From the NCBI GenBank assembly GCA_964493205.1, contig CAZBMJ010000005.1, positions 1-64,000 on the forward strand: DNA of 64,000 bases, in the 5' to 3' direction. The translations under genes were made by a program, and so were the position numbers. The notes beneath the pieces are model-generated. The model made no database searches and was not told where the DNA came from. It was given only the letters and a program-made list of their open reading frames with translations. Origin of the DNA: CAZBMJ01 sp964493205. Its GTDB lineage: Bacteria; Myxococcota; UBA727; JABDBI01. Shown piece after piece: positions 1 through 9,038 of this stretch (the stretch's first letter is position 1; every line of letters begins with the position of its first letter).

Positions 1-265
1 TTCAAAAATTTCGTGGGGATACCTCAGGGACAAGCCGACGGCACGTAGAGAAGGGAGAATACGCATAGGGATGTGTTAAAAACAAAACTCGATTGCCATG
101 ATTCAATAGGTTATGCAAGAGCTCCAATCAATACTTATGGGTAATCATATGAGCGTGACTTGTTCACGCTATTCAGAAAACTAATTCTTACATTGTAAAA
201 AATTAATTATCTGGGTGCCGCACACAAGGAGCCGCACGTAGGAAGGGGCTAATCAGTCAAGAACT
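1..265. other. Intergenic edge region with hairpin and short direct repeat
   Basis: No full gene is visible here. The first 80 bases look more GC-rich than the surroundings; frame 2 is open from the window edge to a stop at 77..79 (about 25 residues), so it could be the end of a gene or of a decayed mobile element. A perfect 7-bp hairpin (AGCGTGA / TCACGCT) lies at 152..170 without a T tract. A short imperfect direct repeat, GCACGTAG followed by GAAGGG, occurs near 41..55 and 234..248. I cannot name the element. Confidence 0.35.
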
Positions 266-1618
266 TTACGGATACAAACGATCAAGGGTTCTTGCAAAAG
301 GAATGGTCTCGCGCACATGGTGAAGGCCACAAATATAGGCCACAGTGCGCTCTACACCTAGGCCAAAGCCTGCATGAGGTACAGAACCATAACGCCTTAA
401 ATCCAAAAACCAGGCAAAATCAGCTTCGTTTAGATTATGGCGCTTGATTTCGGTGAGTAACAAATCTAAGTTGTCTTCCCGCTGCCCTCCACCGATAATT
501 TCACCATAGCCTTCAGGAGCTAAAATATCCATGGAAAGAGAAATTTTAGGATTTTTTTCATCTTTCTTCATATAAAAAGCTTTAATGGCAGATGGAAAAC
601 CGTGCACTACTATGGGCCGATCAAATTGCTTAGTAAGATGGGTCTCGTGAGGAGATCCAAAATCCATCCCCCAGGTAATTTCTAATAATTTCTTTTCTTC
701 TTCATCAGTGGCTTTTGTTTGCAGCTCTTGAATTAGTTCTACTGCTTTATCATAGCTTAAGCGTATAAAGGGCTTTTGTACTTTTTTAAGAGGCTCTATA
801 TCACGTTCTAGTACCTCTACTAATTCTTGTTCATGTTTGCTTAAAACTTTTTGCACAATATGCACTAATAAATCTTCGGCTAAATCAATATTTTGCCAAA
901 TATCCATATAGGCAACTTCTGGTTCAACCATCCAAAATTCGTTTAAGTGGCGGCGAGTTTTACTTTTTTCAGCTCTAAAAGTAGGACCAAAGCAATAGGT
1001 TTTACCAAAGGCCATGGCTGCTGCTTCTTGATATAATTGGCCTGATTGAGATAAGTATGCCTTGGAATCATCAAACCATTTGGTTTCAAAGAGTGTGGAA
1101 GTTCCCTCACAAGCATTGGGGGTAAAAATTGGGCTGTCTATTAATAAAAAATCTCGATCATCAAAATAATCTCGTATGGTCTTAATAATAGTGGCTCTAA
1201 TACGTAAAATAGCATGTTGACGTCTTGATCTAAGCCATAAATGCCTATGATCCATTAAAAAAGCATCCCCATGAGCTTTTTTAGTAATGGGATAATTATC
1301 GCAAACTGAAATAATTTCTATGTTAGATATGTGTATTTCATGGCCACAATAGGGAGCTCTTGCTTCTTGTTTAACTTCGCCATAAACTATTACGCTAGAT
1401 TCTTGTCCAAGTTTTTTTACTCTCTCAAATAATTCTTCGTTAGTATCTTTGCTTAAAATTCCTTGAATAAAACCTGAGCCGTCTCTTAAGTGCAAAAAAA
1501 TTAATTTTGAAGAATCTCTTTTGTTGTAAACCCAAGCCTTAAGGCATATTTTTTGATCTGCATACTTAGCAATATGAGAAATTGTTACTTGATGTGGTTG
1601 CAAGTTTTCTTTGGTCAT
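266..1618 (-). CDS. asnS: Asparaginyl-tRNA synthetase
   Basis: Charges tRNA-Asn with asparagine in the cytoplasm. The 450-residue length is normal for the family. An N-terminal OB-fold anticodon-binding domain (about 20-105) is followed by the class II catalytic core. Motif 2 lies at 211-239 (GPTFRAEKS...RHLNEFWMVEPE) and motif 3 at 417-433 (GFGLGVERTVAY). The sequence FWMVEPE and the family-typical RLYP ending favour AsnRS over AspRS or LysRS. It starts with ATG and is transcribed divergently from tdk with 58 bases between the genes, so that gap should hold both promoters. Confidence 0.95.
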   Translation of the reverse strand: MTKENLQPHQVTISHIAKYADQKICLKAWVYNKRDSSKLIFLHLRDGSGFIQGILSKDTNEELFERVKKLGQESSVIVYGEVKQEARAPYCGHEIHISNIEIISVCDNYPITKKAHGDAFLMDHRHLWLRSRRQHAILRIRATIIKTIRDYFDDRDFLLIDSPIFTPNACEGTSTLFETKWFDDSKAYLSQSGQLYQEAAAMAFGKTYCFGPTFRAEKSKTRRHLNEFWMVEPEVAYMDIWQNIDLAEDLLVHIVQKVLSKHEQELVEVLERDIEPLKKVQKPFIRLSYDKAVELIQELQTKATDEEEKKLLEITWGMDFGSPHETHLTKQFDRPIVVHGFPSAIKAFYMKKDEKNPKISLSMDILAPEGYGEIIGGGQREDNLDLLLTEIKRHNLNEADFAWFLDLRRYGSVPHAGFGLGVERTVAYICGLHHVRETIPFARTLDRLYP

Positions 1619-1676
1619 GGTGGTTTTAAGCCCTTTTAAAATAATATTTCAAATTTCTTATAACGGGAGTTTTTAG

Positions 1677-2282
1677 GTGAAGCAAGTACATGAGATAGAG
1701 CACGCTTTTTTAGGTGGTCATGGATATTTAGAAGTTATTTGTGGACCGATGTTTTCTGGAAAAACAGAAGAACTCATAAGAAGAGTACGGCGATTTCAAT
1801 ATGCTAAAATGGAAGTGGTAGTTTTTAAACCTCACCTAGATACCCGCTATGAAAAAAATCTAGTTATAAGCCATTCATTACAAGAAGTACAATCTGTTTG
1901 TGTACAGGGCCCTTTAGATATTAAAGAATATTTAAAAAATTCTAAGACAGAGATTAAAGTGGTCGCCCTAGATGAAGCTCAATTTTTTAGCGAAGATATT
2001 GTAGATTTAGCAGAAGAATTAGTACAAAAAGGCATTAGAGTTATTGCTGCAGGCCTTAATCAAGACTATTTAGCAAGACCATTTGGAGCCATGCCTAAAC
2101 TTTTATCTAATGCTGATTTTATTACTAAATTATTAGCTATTTGTATGAAATGCGGCAACTTGGCCAGTAAGACACAACGCATTGTTCCAAGTGCCTTCCC
2201 TACTCTTTTAAACCCAGTTTTAATTGGCGGCAGTAGCCAGTATGAGGCCCGTTGTCGTAATTGTTATGAGGGAAAAATATGA
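1677..2282 (+). CDS. tdk: Thymidine kinase
   Basis: Phosphorylates thymidine to dTMP with ATP (pyrimidine salvage, cytoplasm). The 201-residue protein has the type II TK1-like layout: P-loop GPMFSGKT at 23-30, Walker B DEAQ at 99-102, and a zinc site from Cys156, Cys159, Cys193 and Cys196. The GTG start is supported by CGGGAG at 1664-1669. The stop overlaps the start of the next gene by 4 bases (ATGA), which implies translational coupling and an operon with the UPRT-like gene and hpt. Keeping salvage genes together suits an organism that imports nucleosides from a host. Confidence 0.95.
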   Translation: MKQVHEIEHAFLGGHGYLEVICGPMFSGKTEELIRRVRRFQYAKMEVVVFKPHLDTRYEKNLVISHSLQEVQSVCVQGPLDIKEYLKNSKTEIKVVALDEAQFFSEDIVDLAEELVQKGIRVIAAGLNQDYLARPFGAMPKLLSNADFITKLLAICMKCGNLASKTQRIVPSAFPTLLNPVLIGGSSQYEARCRNCYEGKI

Positions 2283-3094
2283 TTGATAAAACCTATACTA
2301 CTATGGATTTTAGTAAAAAAGAAATTGAGCATTGCTATGGCAAAAACGTACATATTTTATGTGACCCAGTTTCTTTAGGCCAATTAGCCGATTTATGCAA
2401 AGCCTCTACTATTCAGCCTACTATTAACTCTTTAGTTTGCGAGCTTTATCAATTTATGATTCGCAGTGTAGTACGTTTTGAATTTCCCACACAAGCTCAA
2501 ACTATTAACACTCGCATGTCTAGCATTAACTCCTTAGGCGTATGGTCAGGCATAGTCACTAAAAAAGAGACCAAAACAGTTACCGTCAACGTTATGAGAG
2601 CAGGAGCACTACCTAGCCAAGTGAGTTTTGATTTTTTTAATCGTATTCTAGACCCCAATTTTGTTAGACAAGATCATGTAATCATGTCCAGAACCACTAA
2701 TAATCAAGAACAAGTTATTGGTGCAGAACTTTCTGGTTCTAAAATTGGTGGCGATATTGATGATGCTATGCTGTTATTTCCTGACCCCATGGGTGCTACT
2801 GGGGCATCTATTAGTAAGGTTATTGATTTTTATAAAAATAATGTTGCAGGCAAACCCTTAGCTATTTTGGCTTTGCATTTAATTGTTACCCCTGAATATT
2901 TATTGCGCATGACCACTGATCATCCTGACGTAAAAATTTATGCTTTACGCCTTGATAGAGCCGCTTCAAGTAAGCGTGCCTTAGAAAGCAAACCTGGAGA
3001 GTTTTGGGCTGAAGAATCTGGTCTTACTGATAAGCAATATATTTTGCCAGGCGGCGGCGGTTTTGGTGAACTTATTAATAATTCTTTTTGTTAA
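2279..3094 (+). CDS. Uracil phosphoribosyltransferase-like protein
   Basis: Probably converts uracil plus PRPP to UMP. The evidence is a PRPP-binding loop FPDPMGATGAS at 167-177, an upstream MRAGALPS segment resembling the UPRT 'RAG' region, and a C-terminal GGGGFGE near residue 258 where UPRTs carry PGAGDAGD. At 271 residues it is about 60 longer than typical upp products, and several motif positions are divergent, so the substrate could differ. It sits between tdk and hpt, overlapping tdk by 4 bases and 18 bases before hpt, which strongly suggests nucleobase salvage. Family is fairly sure, substrate less so. Confidence 0.75.
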   Translation: MIDKTYTTMDFSKKEIEHCYGKNVHILCDPVSLGQLADLCKASTIQPTINSLVCELYQFMIRSVVRFEFPTQAQTINTRMSSINSLGVWSGIVTKKETKTVTVNVMRAGALPSQVSFDFFNRILDPNFVRQDHVIMSRTTNNQEQVIGAELSGSKIGGDIDDAMLLFPDPMGATGASISKVIDFYKNNVAGKPLAILALHLIVTPEYLLRMTTDHPDVKIYALRLDRAASSKRALESKPGEFWAEESGLTDKQYILPGGGGFGELINNSFC

Positions 3095-3112
3095 ATTTTT
3101 TGGAGGATTTTC

Positions 3113-3646
3113 ATGTCAAGATTAGGCAAGTATGAAGCAAAAGACTTTATTTCGCAAACGCAATTACAAGATAGAATTAACGAGCTTGGTCAACAAATTA
3201 CTAAAGATTATGCCAATGAAGAACTTGTGATGCTTGGCGTATTAAAAGGCTCATTTATTTTTTTAGCAGATCTGGCAAGAGCAATAGACTTACCCATTGA
3301 AATAGAAATGATCGGTTTATCTTCCTATTTAAATGGTGTTAAATCAAGTGGCAAAGTAAATATCACCACAGAACTTACTTGTTCTCTTAAAGACAAACAT
3401 GTGCTCATTGTAGAAGATATTTTTGATACAGGCTTAACTATGGAATTTTTGCTAAAACATTTGGCAAAATATGAAGCTAAAAGCCTAAAAATTTGTTGTT
3501 TATTAAAAAAACAGATTAAAAATCAAGCTAATATTAAAATAGATTATTGCGGTTTTGAAATTCCTGATGAATTTGTCATAGGGTATGGCCTTGATGTAGC
3601 AGAAAAACTAAGAAATTTGCCCATGATTTCCATATTGCAACACTAA
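3113..3646 (+). CDS. hpt: Hypoxanthine phosphoribosyltransferase
   Basis: Converts hypoxanthine (and often guanine) with PRPP to IMP/GMP. The 177-residue protein carries the type I PRTase signature VLIVEDIFDTG with Glu101, Asp102 and Asp105-Thr-Gly107, and the N-terminal LGVLKGSFIF segment typical of Hpt. A good Shine-Dalgarno (GGAGGA) precedes the ATG. It is the last gene of the salvage operon; its stop codon directly abuts the stop of the converging RNA methyltransferase gene with no intergenic base. Confidence 0.92.
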   Translation: MSRLGKYEAKDFISQTQLQDRINELGQQITKDYANEELVMLGVLKGSFIFLADLARAIDLPIEIEMIGLSSYLNGVKSSGKVNITTELTCSLKDKHVLIVEDIFDTGLTMEFLLKHLAKYEAKSLKICCLLKKQIKNQANIKIDYCGFEIPDEFVIGYGLDVAEKLRNLPMISILQH

Positions 3647-4213
3647 TTACTTAGCCAATAGTCTATCTAGAATAATAGCCACAGCAGATCTCACAGATAA
3701 GTGGTTATAATCTTTTGCGCCATAAATGGGCTCTAGCACATAATCAGCCATATCTAGCACTTGAGGAGCTAGCCCATACCCCGTGCCAAATAATAATAAA
3801 ATATTTGACGAGTTAGCGATTATTTCTTGGCCTTTGGAGTAAGAAATAGTTTTATTATCAAAAATTTTTGCACTAGTAGCCATAATTATAGGCTTGCTAA
3901 AATTAATAGTTTCATGCTCTAAAACATGTTCTAAACTTTCTTGAACATTCACTAACTCTAGTGCTTCAGAACGGTCTTTATTTCGTTTTACTCCACTGCC
4001 CGATACCCAAAAATTAGCGATGGTATTAGCCATTTCTCTTTGTGCACTTAAAGGTGAAACCACATAGTAAGTATCTAAGCCATAGGTACAACTTGAACGA
4101 GCAATATCGTGAACATCCATATTCGTAATAGCAGTAGTATAAAGTTGGCCTTCTTTATCTAACACTGGATAATGAAGTAGAGCTAAACTAATTCTGTTTT
4201 TATTTACGCTCAT
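3647..4213 (-). CDS. SAM-dependent RNA methyltransferase, trmD-associated type
   Basis: A 188-residue SPOUT-like protein resembling the RNA methyltransferase family (PF09936 type) encoded next to trmD in Deltaproteobacteria and some other phyla. Supporting segments are an N-terminal LALLHYPVLDKEG, the knot-like LLFGTGYGLAP near 138-148, and the C-terminal YNHLSVRSAVAIILDRL. Its target RNA is unknown. It overlaps trmD by 14 bases and is the last gene of the rpsP-rimM-trmD operon, so a role in tRNA or rRNA modification is likely. Confidence 0.8.
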   Translation of the reverse strand: MSVNKNRISLALLHYPVLDKEGQLYTTAITNMDVHDIARSSCTYGLDTYYVVSPLSAQREMANTIANFWVSGSGVKRNKDRSEALELVNVQESLEHVLEHETINFSKPIIMATSAKIFDNKTISYSKGQEIIANSSNILLLFGTGYGLAPQVLDMADYVLEPIYGAKDYNHLSVRSAVAIILDRLLAK

Positions 4214-4940
4214 TTTTTTGCCTTAATAATTTTTTTTCTTCTGCACTTAATGGGTTATTTATAAGTAGATCAGGACGTAATTCGAGAGTTTTAATTAAAG
4301 CGTCCATAATTTTATAATTATGAATTTCTTCATGATTGCCACTTTGTAATATTTTGGGAACTTTTAGGCCTTTGTAATTTTCAGGCCTGGTATAATTAGA
4401 TGATTCAAGGCGACCACTATTATGACTCTCATGGCTTAAAGACATGCTATTTCCCAATACCCCAGGCTTAAGTCTTACAACAGCATCAAATATACTTAAA
4501 GCTGACAAATCGCCATTGCTCATAACAAAATCACCCAAAGAAATTTTTTCGTCCACAAAATTATCTATACGGGCATCAATACCTTCATACCGAGCACAAA
4601 CAAATATAAGTTCCTCATAAGTGCTAAGCCTTAAGGCGTGAGATTGATTAAAAGTGATGCCTGTGGGGTCGAGTAAAATAACTCTTTTTGCTTCTCTTTG
4701 TTCTAAGCTTGTTTTTAGTGCTAATTCTATTAAAGGTTCTATTATATCTATGCGAATTAATTGCCCAGCTCCACCGCCATAAGGGGTGTCATCTATTTTA
4801 TGATGATTATTATTAACGTGTTCTAGTATGGAAATAATATTGGTACTAATAATATTTTTTTCTATTGCATGCTTAATAATAGAAGTTTTTAAATAGGTAG
4901 TGATGGGTTCTTGAAACATAGCAATAAAAGTTGCGTGCAT
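4200..4940 (-). CDS. trmD: tRNA (guanine37-N1)-methyltransferase
   Basis: Methylates G37 of tRNAs reading CNN codons, preventing +1 frameshifts. The 246-residue protein has the TrmD signature DDTPYGGGAGQLIR near 51-64, the trefoil-knot SAM-site segments ILLDPTG and RYEGIDARIDNFVDEKIS, and SNGDLSALSIFDAVVRL. It is one base away from rimM and overlaps the following methyltransferase gene, so it is translated as part of the ribosome-maturation operon. Confidence 0.95.
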   Translation of the reverse strand: MHATFIAMFQEPITTYLKTSIIKHAIEKNIISTNIISILEHVNNNHHKIDDTPYGGGAGQLIRIDIIEPLIELALKTSLEQREAKRVILLDPTGITFNQSHALRLSTYEELIFVCARYEGIDARIDNFVDEKISLGDFVMSNGDLSALSIFDAVVRLKPGVLGNSMSLSHESHNSGRLESSNYTRPENYKGLKVPKILQSGNHEEIHNYKIMDALIKTLELRPDLLINNPLSAEEKKLLRQKNERK

Positions 4941-4941
4941 G

Positions 4942-5436
4942 CTAAAACCAACCTTCTAGGGCTTTAATCACAACAAATTGCTTATCAAAGTCAATGCTTA
5001 CTACAAGTTCTTTAACTAAGGGGACATAAAATACGTCGCCTTTATTATTTTTTATTTCTAATAAATCTTGGTAGCCATTGGAAGAAAAAGCCACAATAGT
5101 GCCTAAAGAATTTTTTTCTTCGTCAACTACTAAAAAATTTTCTATTTCTGATAGATAATACTCATCGTCATTAAGCTTCGGTAAGTTTGAAGCTTGAGTA
5201 TAAACTTTAGCTGCTTTTAGCTTATCAGCATCGTTTTTATTAGTAATACCTTCAAAAAAGAATCTATTGGGCAATAAAAAGTCTTTTACAATAACTTGCT
5301 TTTGAGAACCATCAGGCATGTGCAGCGTAAACTCGCTGTTTATAGTCGCGCTGCTTGAATTGCTTAAAAGGCTTATGCACACGGCACCTTTTATACCAAA
5401 AGACTTACCTACAGTTCCTAAAAATATTTGCTTCAT
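4942..5436 (-). CDS. rimM: 16S rRNA processing protein RimM
   Basis: Assists maturation of the 30S head, binding ribosomal protein S19. The 164-residue protein shows the RimM N-terminal pattern (LGTVGKSFGIKGAVCI), an FFEGITNKNDADKLKAAKVY segment, and the PRC-barrel C-terminal half with YYLSEIENF and VPLVKELV. It lies between rpsP (12 bases upstream) and trmD (1 base downstream), the classic gene order. Confidence 0.93.
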   Translation of the reverse strand: MKQIFLGTVGKSFGIKGAVCISLLSNSSSATINSEFTLHMPDGSQKQVIVKDFLLPNRFFFEGITNKNDADKLKAAKVYTQASNLPKLNDDEYYLSEIENFLVVDEEKNSLGTIVAFSSNGYQDLLEIKNNKGDVFYVPLVKELVVSIDFDKQFVVIKALEGWF

Positions 5437-5448
5437 ACAATAATTTAT

Positions 5449-5703
5449 TTAGGCAGCGGCAACAGATAATGCTTTAAATTTTCTAATAATGCTTTTTACT
5501 GTTTCACTTGGTTGAGCGCCTAGTTTTAGCCAGCTTTCAACTCTATCAAGTTTCATGTTTATAGCGCCTTTTTCTGCGCGAGGGTCATAAGTTCCCAATT
5601 GTTCAATAAACCGGCCATCTCTTGGCATACGGCTATCAGCTGCAACAATTGTATAAAAAGGGCGTTTTTTTGCTCCACCACGAGCTAATCGGATGCAAAC
5701 CAT
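5449..5703 (-). CDS. rpsP: 30S ribosomal protein S16
   Basis: Small-subunit ribosomal protein needed for 30S assembly. The 84-residue sequence starts MVCIRLARGGAKKRPFYTIV and continues DSRMPRDGRFIEQLGTYDP, which is diagnostic. GAGG lies five bases upstream of the ATG. It is the first gene of the rpsP-rimM-trmD-methyltransferase operon. rplS, which often closes this operon, is absent; the SPOUT-like methyltransferase takes that place. Confidence 0.96.
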   Translation of the reverse strand: MVCIRLARGGAKKRPFYTIVAADSRMPRDGRFIEQLGTYDPRAEKGAINMKLDRVESWLKLGAQPSETVKSIIRKFKALSVAAA

Positions 5704-5734
5704 TGCTACCTCAAAGATGTATCTAAAATATATA

Positions 5735-5769
5735 ATTTGTATAAAATAATACTATTTAGCAGTTGTCAA
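5735..5769 (-). promoter_or_regulatory. Candidate sigma70-type promoter of the rpsP operon
   Basis: Reading the minus strand, a perfect -35 hexamer TTGACA lies at 5769..5764. A T/A-rich -10-like stretch (TTTTAT or TTATAC) follows at 17-19 bases spacing, and rpsP starts about 35 bases further on. The -35 is unambiguous, the exact -10 is not. Confidence 0.5.
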
Positions 5770-5798
5770 CTAGGTATATTAAGTACTAAGAGGCAAAA

Positions 5799-6683
5799 AT
5801 GATGAAAACTTTCAAAGTTTTTTTATGTGGAATAATGTTAATTTTAACTTGTTGTGTGACAATAAAACCTATGAATACTACTGTGGAAAATAGAAAAATT
5901 AATAAATATCAATGGTTAGCTCAAAATCCTGAAAGACCAAAGGCTTTGATAGTCTTGGTTCATGGTTTAAACTTAAAACCAGAAAAAATGGATGATTGGG
6001 CACAAGTTTTAATGCAAAGGGGGGCTTTAATTTTAAGAGTGGGCCTCAAAGGCCATGAAGGTTCCCTTGAAGATATGCAGGAAGTCCATGCTTTTGATTG
6101 GCAACAAGATTTTAGAGAAGCTATGTTAAAAGCTTATAAAAAATCTTTAGATCTTGATATCCCTATTTATTTTTTAGGGTTTTCCCTAGGAGCGCTGGTT
6201 GGCATAGATTGGCTAGAGCATACTAGTGATGAGCATATATCTTTTAAAAAAATGGTTTTAATAGCTCCAGCCCTAAGCTTACCATGGTATTCAAAGCAAG
6301 CTGTTAAGTTTTTATCTTTTTTTAATAAAAAAACTATACTTCCAAGCAGAAGTCCAAAAAATTATAGAGCTCAAAGTGGTACATCAGTCTCTGCCTATGA
6401 AGCACTAATTAGCTTAAAAGAAGCCGTAGATAAAGCCGCTTATAAAAAATCTAATGTTTCTACATTGGTTATTATGGATAAAGACGACGAACTTATATCC
6501 TTGGAAGATATTAAAAAACTGATCAATGAGCATCGATTGAATAATTGGTCAACAGAAGTGGTTAATAACAAATTTGCCCATGAAAATTACGGTTTTAGAC
6601 ATTTATTGGTAGATGAAGAATCTGTAGGAGCTGACCTTTGGGGGCAGATTACTTCTAGAGTTTTTGAACACTTTTCTTTGTAG
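5799..6683 (+). CDS. Exported alpha/beta hydrolase (probable lipoprotein)
   Basis: A 294-residue serine hydrolase, probably a monoacylglycerol-lipase-like esterase. The oxyanion segment is LVHGLN (53-58), the nucleophile elbow GFSLGA places Ser129, the acid is in MDKDDELI (Asp230 or a neighbour), and the His is His261 or His268. The N terminus (MMKTFKVFLCGIMLILTCC) is a signal sequence with Cys18 or Cys19 as possible lipidation sites. Thiolase follows 5 bases later, suggesting a lipid- or ester-degrading two-gene unit. Substrate unknown. Confidence 0.75.
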   Translation: MMKTFKVFLCGIMLILTCCVTIKPMNTTVENRKINKYQWLAQNPERPKALIVLVHGLNLKPEKMDDWAQVLMQRGALILRVGLKGHEGSLEDMQEVHAFDWQQDFREAMLKAYKKSLDLDIPIYFLGFSLGALVGIDWLEHTSDEHISFKKMVLIAPALSLPWYSKQAVKFLSFFNKKTILPSRSPKNYRAQSGTSVSAYEALISLKEAVDKAAYKKSNVSTLVIMDKDDELISLEDIKKLINEHRLNNWSTEVVNNKFAHENYGFRHLLVDEESVGADLWGQITSRVFEHFSL

Positions 6684-6688
6684 GATTT

Positions 6689-7882
6689 ATGTACAAACTT
6701 CCCAATGATCCAGTAATATCTGCTCCTTTAAGGACTGCAATAGGTAAGCATAGAGGAGCACTCGCTCATACTCGCCCAGATGATCTAATAGCTTTTGTAA
6801 TAAACCAAGTGATTAATAAAGCGAGTATAGATGGATCTTTATTAGAAGAAGTTATTATTGGTTGTGCCAATCAAGCTGGCGAAGATAACCGCAACATTGC
6901 TAGAATGGCAGTGTTACTAACGAATTTTGGTGTCCATATACCGGCTATTACCCTTAATCGTTTATGTTCTTCTGGTCTTGATGCCATTATTGATGCTGCA
7001 CGACGAATAATTACTGGAGAATCTAGTTTATTATTTGCAGGTGGCGTGGAAAGCATGACAAGAGCTCCTTGGGTTATGCCTAAGGCATCTAGAGCTTTTG
7101 ATATAGCGCCAAAGATTTTTGATAGTTCTTTAGGATGGCGTTTTTTTAATGAAAAACTTCTTAAAATAACTCCACCAGAAGCAAACGGTGTTACTGCTGA
7201 GCGCTTAGCTGACAAATTTGATATTTCGCGTTTAGCTCAAGATGAATTTGCTTTATCAAGTCATACAAAAGCTTTAAGCGCACAAAGCTTAGGGTATTTT
7301 AACAATGAAATAGCGCCAATAGTCAGTAATAATTTAGTATTTGATAAAGATGAAAGCATAAGATCAGATAATTCTTTGGAAAAGTTAAGTTTGCTTAAGG
7401 CAGTATTTAGAGAAAATGGCAGCGTGACTGCTGGTAATAGCTCGTCTTTAAACGACGGTGCTGCAGGCATGATAATAAGCTCACTAGCTCGTGCCAAAGA
7501 GCTTGGGCTAAAGCCCCTTGCAAGAATAATTGGTTTTGCAAGCGCAGGGCTAGACCCCAAAGAGATGGGTATTGGTCCTGTACTATCTACAAATAAGCTT
7601 TTAAGTAATTATAAACTTACTATTAATGATTTTGACAGTATTGAAATCAATGAAGCTTTTGCAGCTCAAGTATTAGCGGTTATAAAAGAGTTAAAAATAA
7701 ATTTAGAAAAAGTTAATCCTTATGGTGGAGCAATTGCTTTGGGTCACCCACTAGGGGCTTCTGGTGCTAGAATAGTTATTACTTTACTTAATTATTTAGT
7801 AAAAAATAATAAGCAATTAGGCTTAGCCAGTTTATGTGTGGGCGTTGGGCAAGGTGTGAGTATGGCTGTAGAAATGATTTAG
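6689..7882 (+). CDS. Acetyl-CoA acetyltransferase (thiolase)
   Basis: Thiolase-superfamily enzyme condensing or cleaving acyl-CoA and acetyl-CoA in the cytoplasm. The 397-residue length is typical. Nucleophile Cys93 lies in LNRLCSSGLDAI, followed by GGVESMTRAPWVM, NEAFAAQ (about 321-327), GGAIALGHPLGASGARI with His353, and the second catalytic Cys383 in CVGVGQG. The SRAP/MTRAPWVM region resembles beta-ketoadipyl-CoA thiolases as well as acetoacetyl-CoA thiolases, so chain-length preference is open. It directly follows the exported hydrolase gene. Confidence 0.9.
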   Translation: MYKLPNDPVISAPLRTAIGKHRGALAHTRPDDLIAFVINQVINKASIDGSLLEEVIIGCANQAGEDNRNIARMAVLLTNFGVHIPAITLNRLCSSGLDAIIDAARRIITGESSLLFAGGVESMTRAPWVMPKASRAFDIAPKIFDSSLGWRFFNEKLLKITPPEANGVTAERLADKFDISRLAQDEFALSSHTKALSAQSLGYFNNEIAPIVSNNLVFDKDESIRSDNSLEKLSLLKAVFRENGSVTAGNSSSLNDGAAGMIISSLARAKELGLKPLARIIGFASAGLDPKEMGIGPVLSTNKLLSNYKLTINDFDSIEINEAFAAQVLAVIKELKINLEKVNPYGGAIALGHPLGASGARIVITLLNYLVKNNKQLGLASLCVGVGQGVSMAVEMI

Positions 7883-7948
7883 GAGTTTATTGCTAATAAA
7901 AAATAAATATGTTTAACATGATTTAGTATTTTACAAAAGGATTTTTAG

Positions 7949-9001
7949 GTGGCCATTATTATAGGAATTGTTTGTGCACAAGAGCCTGTAGAATTAGGTT
8001 TTTTATCTGACAAGTATTTAGATGAAAAAATTATATGGTTTAACCAAATAGAATCTTGTTTTGCATACTTGCTTTATGATTCTCTTGATAAAATTTTTAT
8101 TGATAAAGAAGTAGTTTTAACTAATAACAGTAATGCTAAATATGAAAATTTAATAAAACAAATGTATCCTCATATCCATGTGGAAAATTTTTTGTTTGAT
8201 TATTCTCCTAAGCCTTGTAAAGCACTCAAAAAATATTTTCCTTTGCTTGATGATTTATTTTTAGAAGTTCATCAACAAACAGTTTTTCAGCCTATTGTGC
8301 AACTTTCTTCCAACCAGCCCCAAATTATCGGCTTTGAATGCTTATCAAGATTTGTTTATAATAAAGAAATATTTTCTCCAGATTTTGTTTTCAGTTATGC
8401 TCAAGAAAATTTAAAACTACAAACCTATGATGAGCTTTCTTTGCATAGAGCTATCTTGCGAGCCCCTAACTGTCAGAATTATTTAACTTTTGTAAATGTT
8501 AGGCCTATTACTCTCAATAATAAAAATTTTGAAACTAATCTCGTTTCTATACTAAAGCAATGTGAAAAGTCTCCACAACAAATTGTTATAGAGCTTACAG
8601 AACAAAACTGTATTTTTGCTGAAAATCTCATGAGAGAAAAATGCTTAAGTTTGAAGAGTTTAGGTTTTAAGCTTGCCATAGACGACTTTGGTATTGGTAT
8701 TTCTAATTTAAGCCTCGTAGATATTATGCGGCCTGACTTTATTAAAATTTCTGGTAAATTTTCCAATGATTTAGCCACAGATCCCTTTAAACAAAAAATT
8801 ATAATCAATGTTTTAGAACTTTCAGCCTCTTTAGGTATTAAAGCTGTAGTAGAAAATGTAGAAAATCACCAACAAAAAGAAATTTTACAAAATCTCGGCG
8901 CTCAATACGCACAAGGCTTTCTATTTTATAAACCGTTGGTAAAAAATGAGTTAGATGCTATACTGTGTTTATCTAATCCATTAAATAATTTACAAAAATA
9001 A
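7949..9001 (+). CDS. EAL-domain c-di-GMP phosphodiesterase
   Basis: Likely hydrolyses cyclic di-GMP. Residues 1-105 form an unassigned N-terminal domain; the EAL domain spans about 110-345. The signature is ECL (Glu130) instead of EAL, and the other metal and catalytic residues look intact: Asn183, Glu215 (ELTE), Asp245-Asp246 (DDFG), Lys266, Glu302, Glu305 and Gln322 (QGFLFYKPL). This suggests an active enzyme. No GGDEF partner domain or membrane segment is present, so it appears cytoplasmic. The start is GTG at 7949 after AAGGATTTTTAG. Confidence 0.88.
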   Translation: MAIIIGIVCAQEPVELGFLSDKYLDEKIIWFNQIESCFAYLLYDSLDKIFIDKEVVLTNNSNAKYENLIKQMYPHIHVENFLFDYSPKPCKALKKYFPLLDDLFLEVHQQTVFQPIVQLSSNQPQIIGFECLSRFVYNKEIFSPDFVFSYAQENLKLQTYDELSLHRAILRAPNCQNYLTFVNVRPITLNNKNFETNLVSILKQCEKSPQQIVIELTEQNCIFAENLMREKCLSLKSLGFKLAIDDFGIGISNLSLVDIMRPDFIKISGKFSNDLATDPFKQKIIINVLELSASLGIKAVVENVENHQQKEILQNLGAQYAQGFLFYKPLVKNELDAILCLSNPLNNLQK

Positions 9002-9038
9002 AATTTAACGTTAAAACACTAGATTTAGGGTTTATTAA

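Noticed and set aside
6871..7560. Two antisense open frames inside the thiolase gene
   Set aside because: They lie opposite a full-length thiolase with all catalytic motifs, lack ribosome sites and encode low-information sequence.
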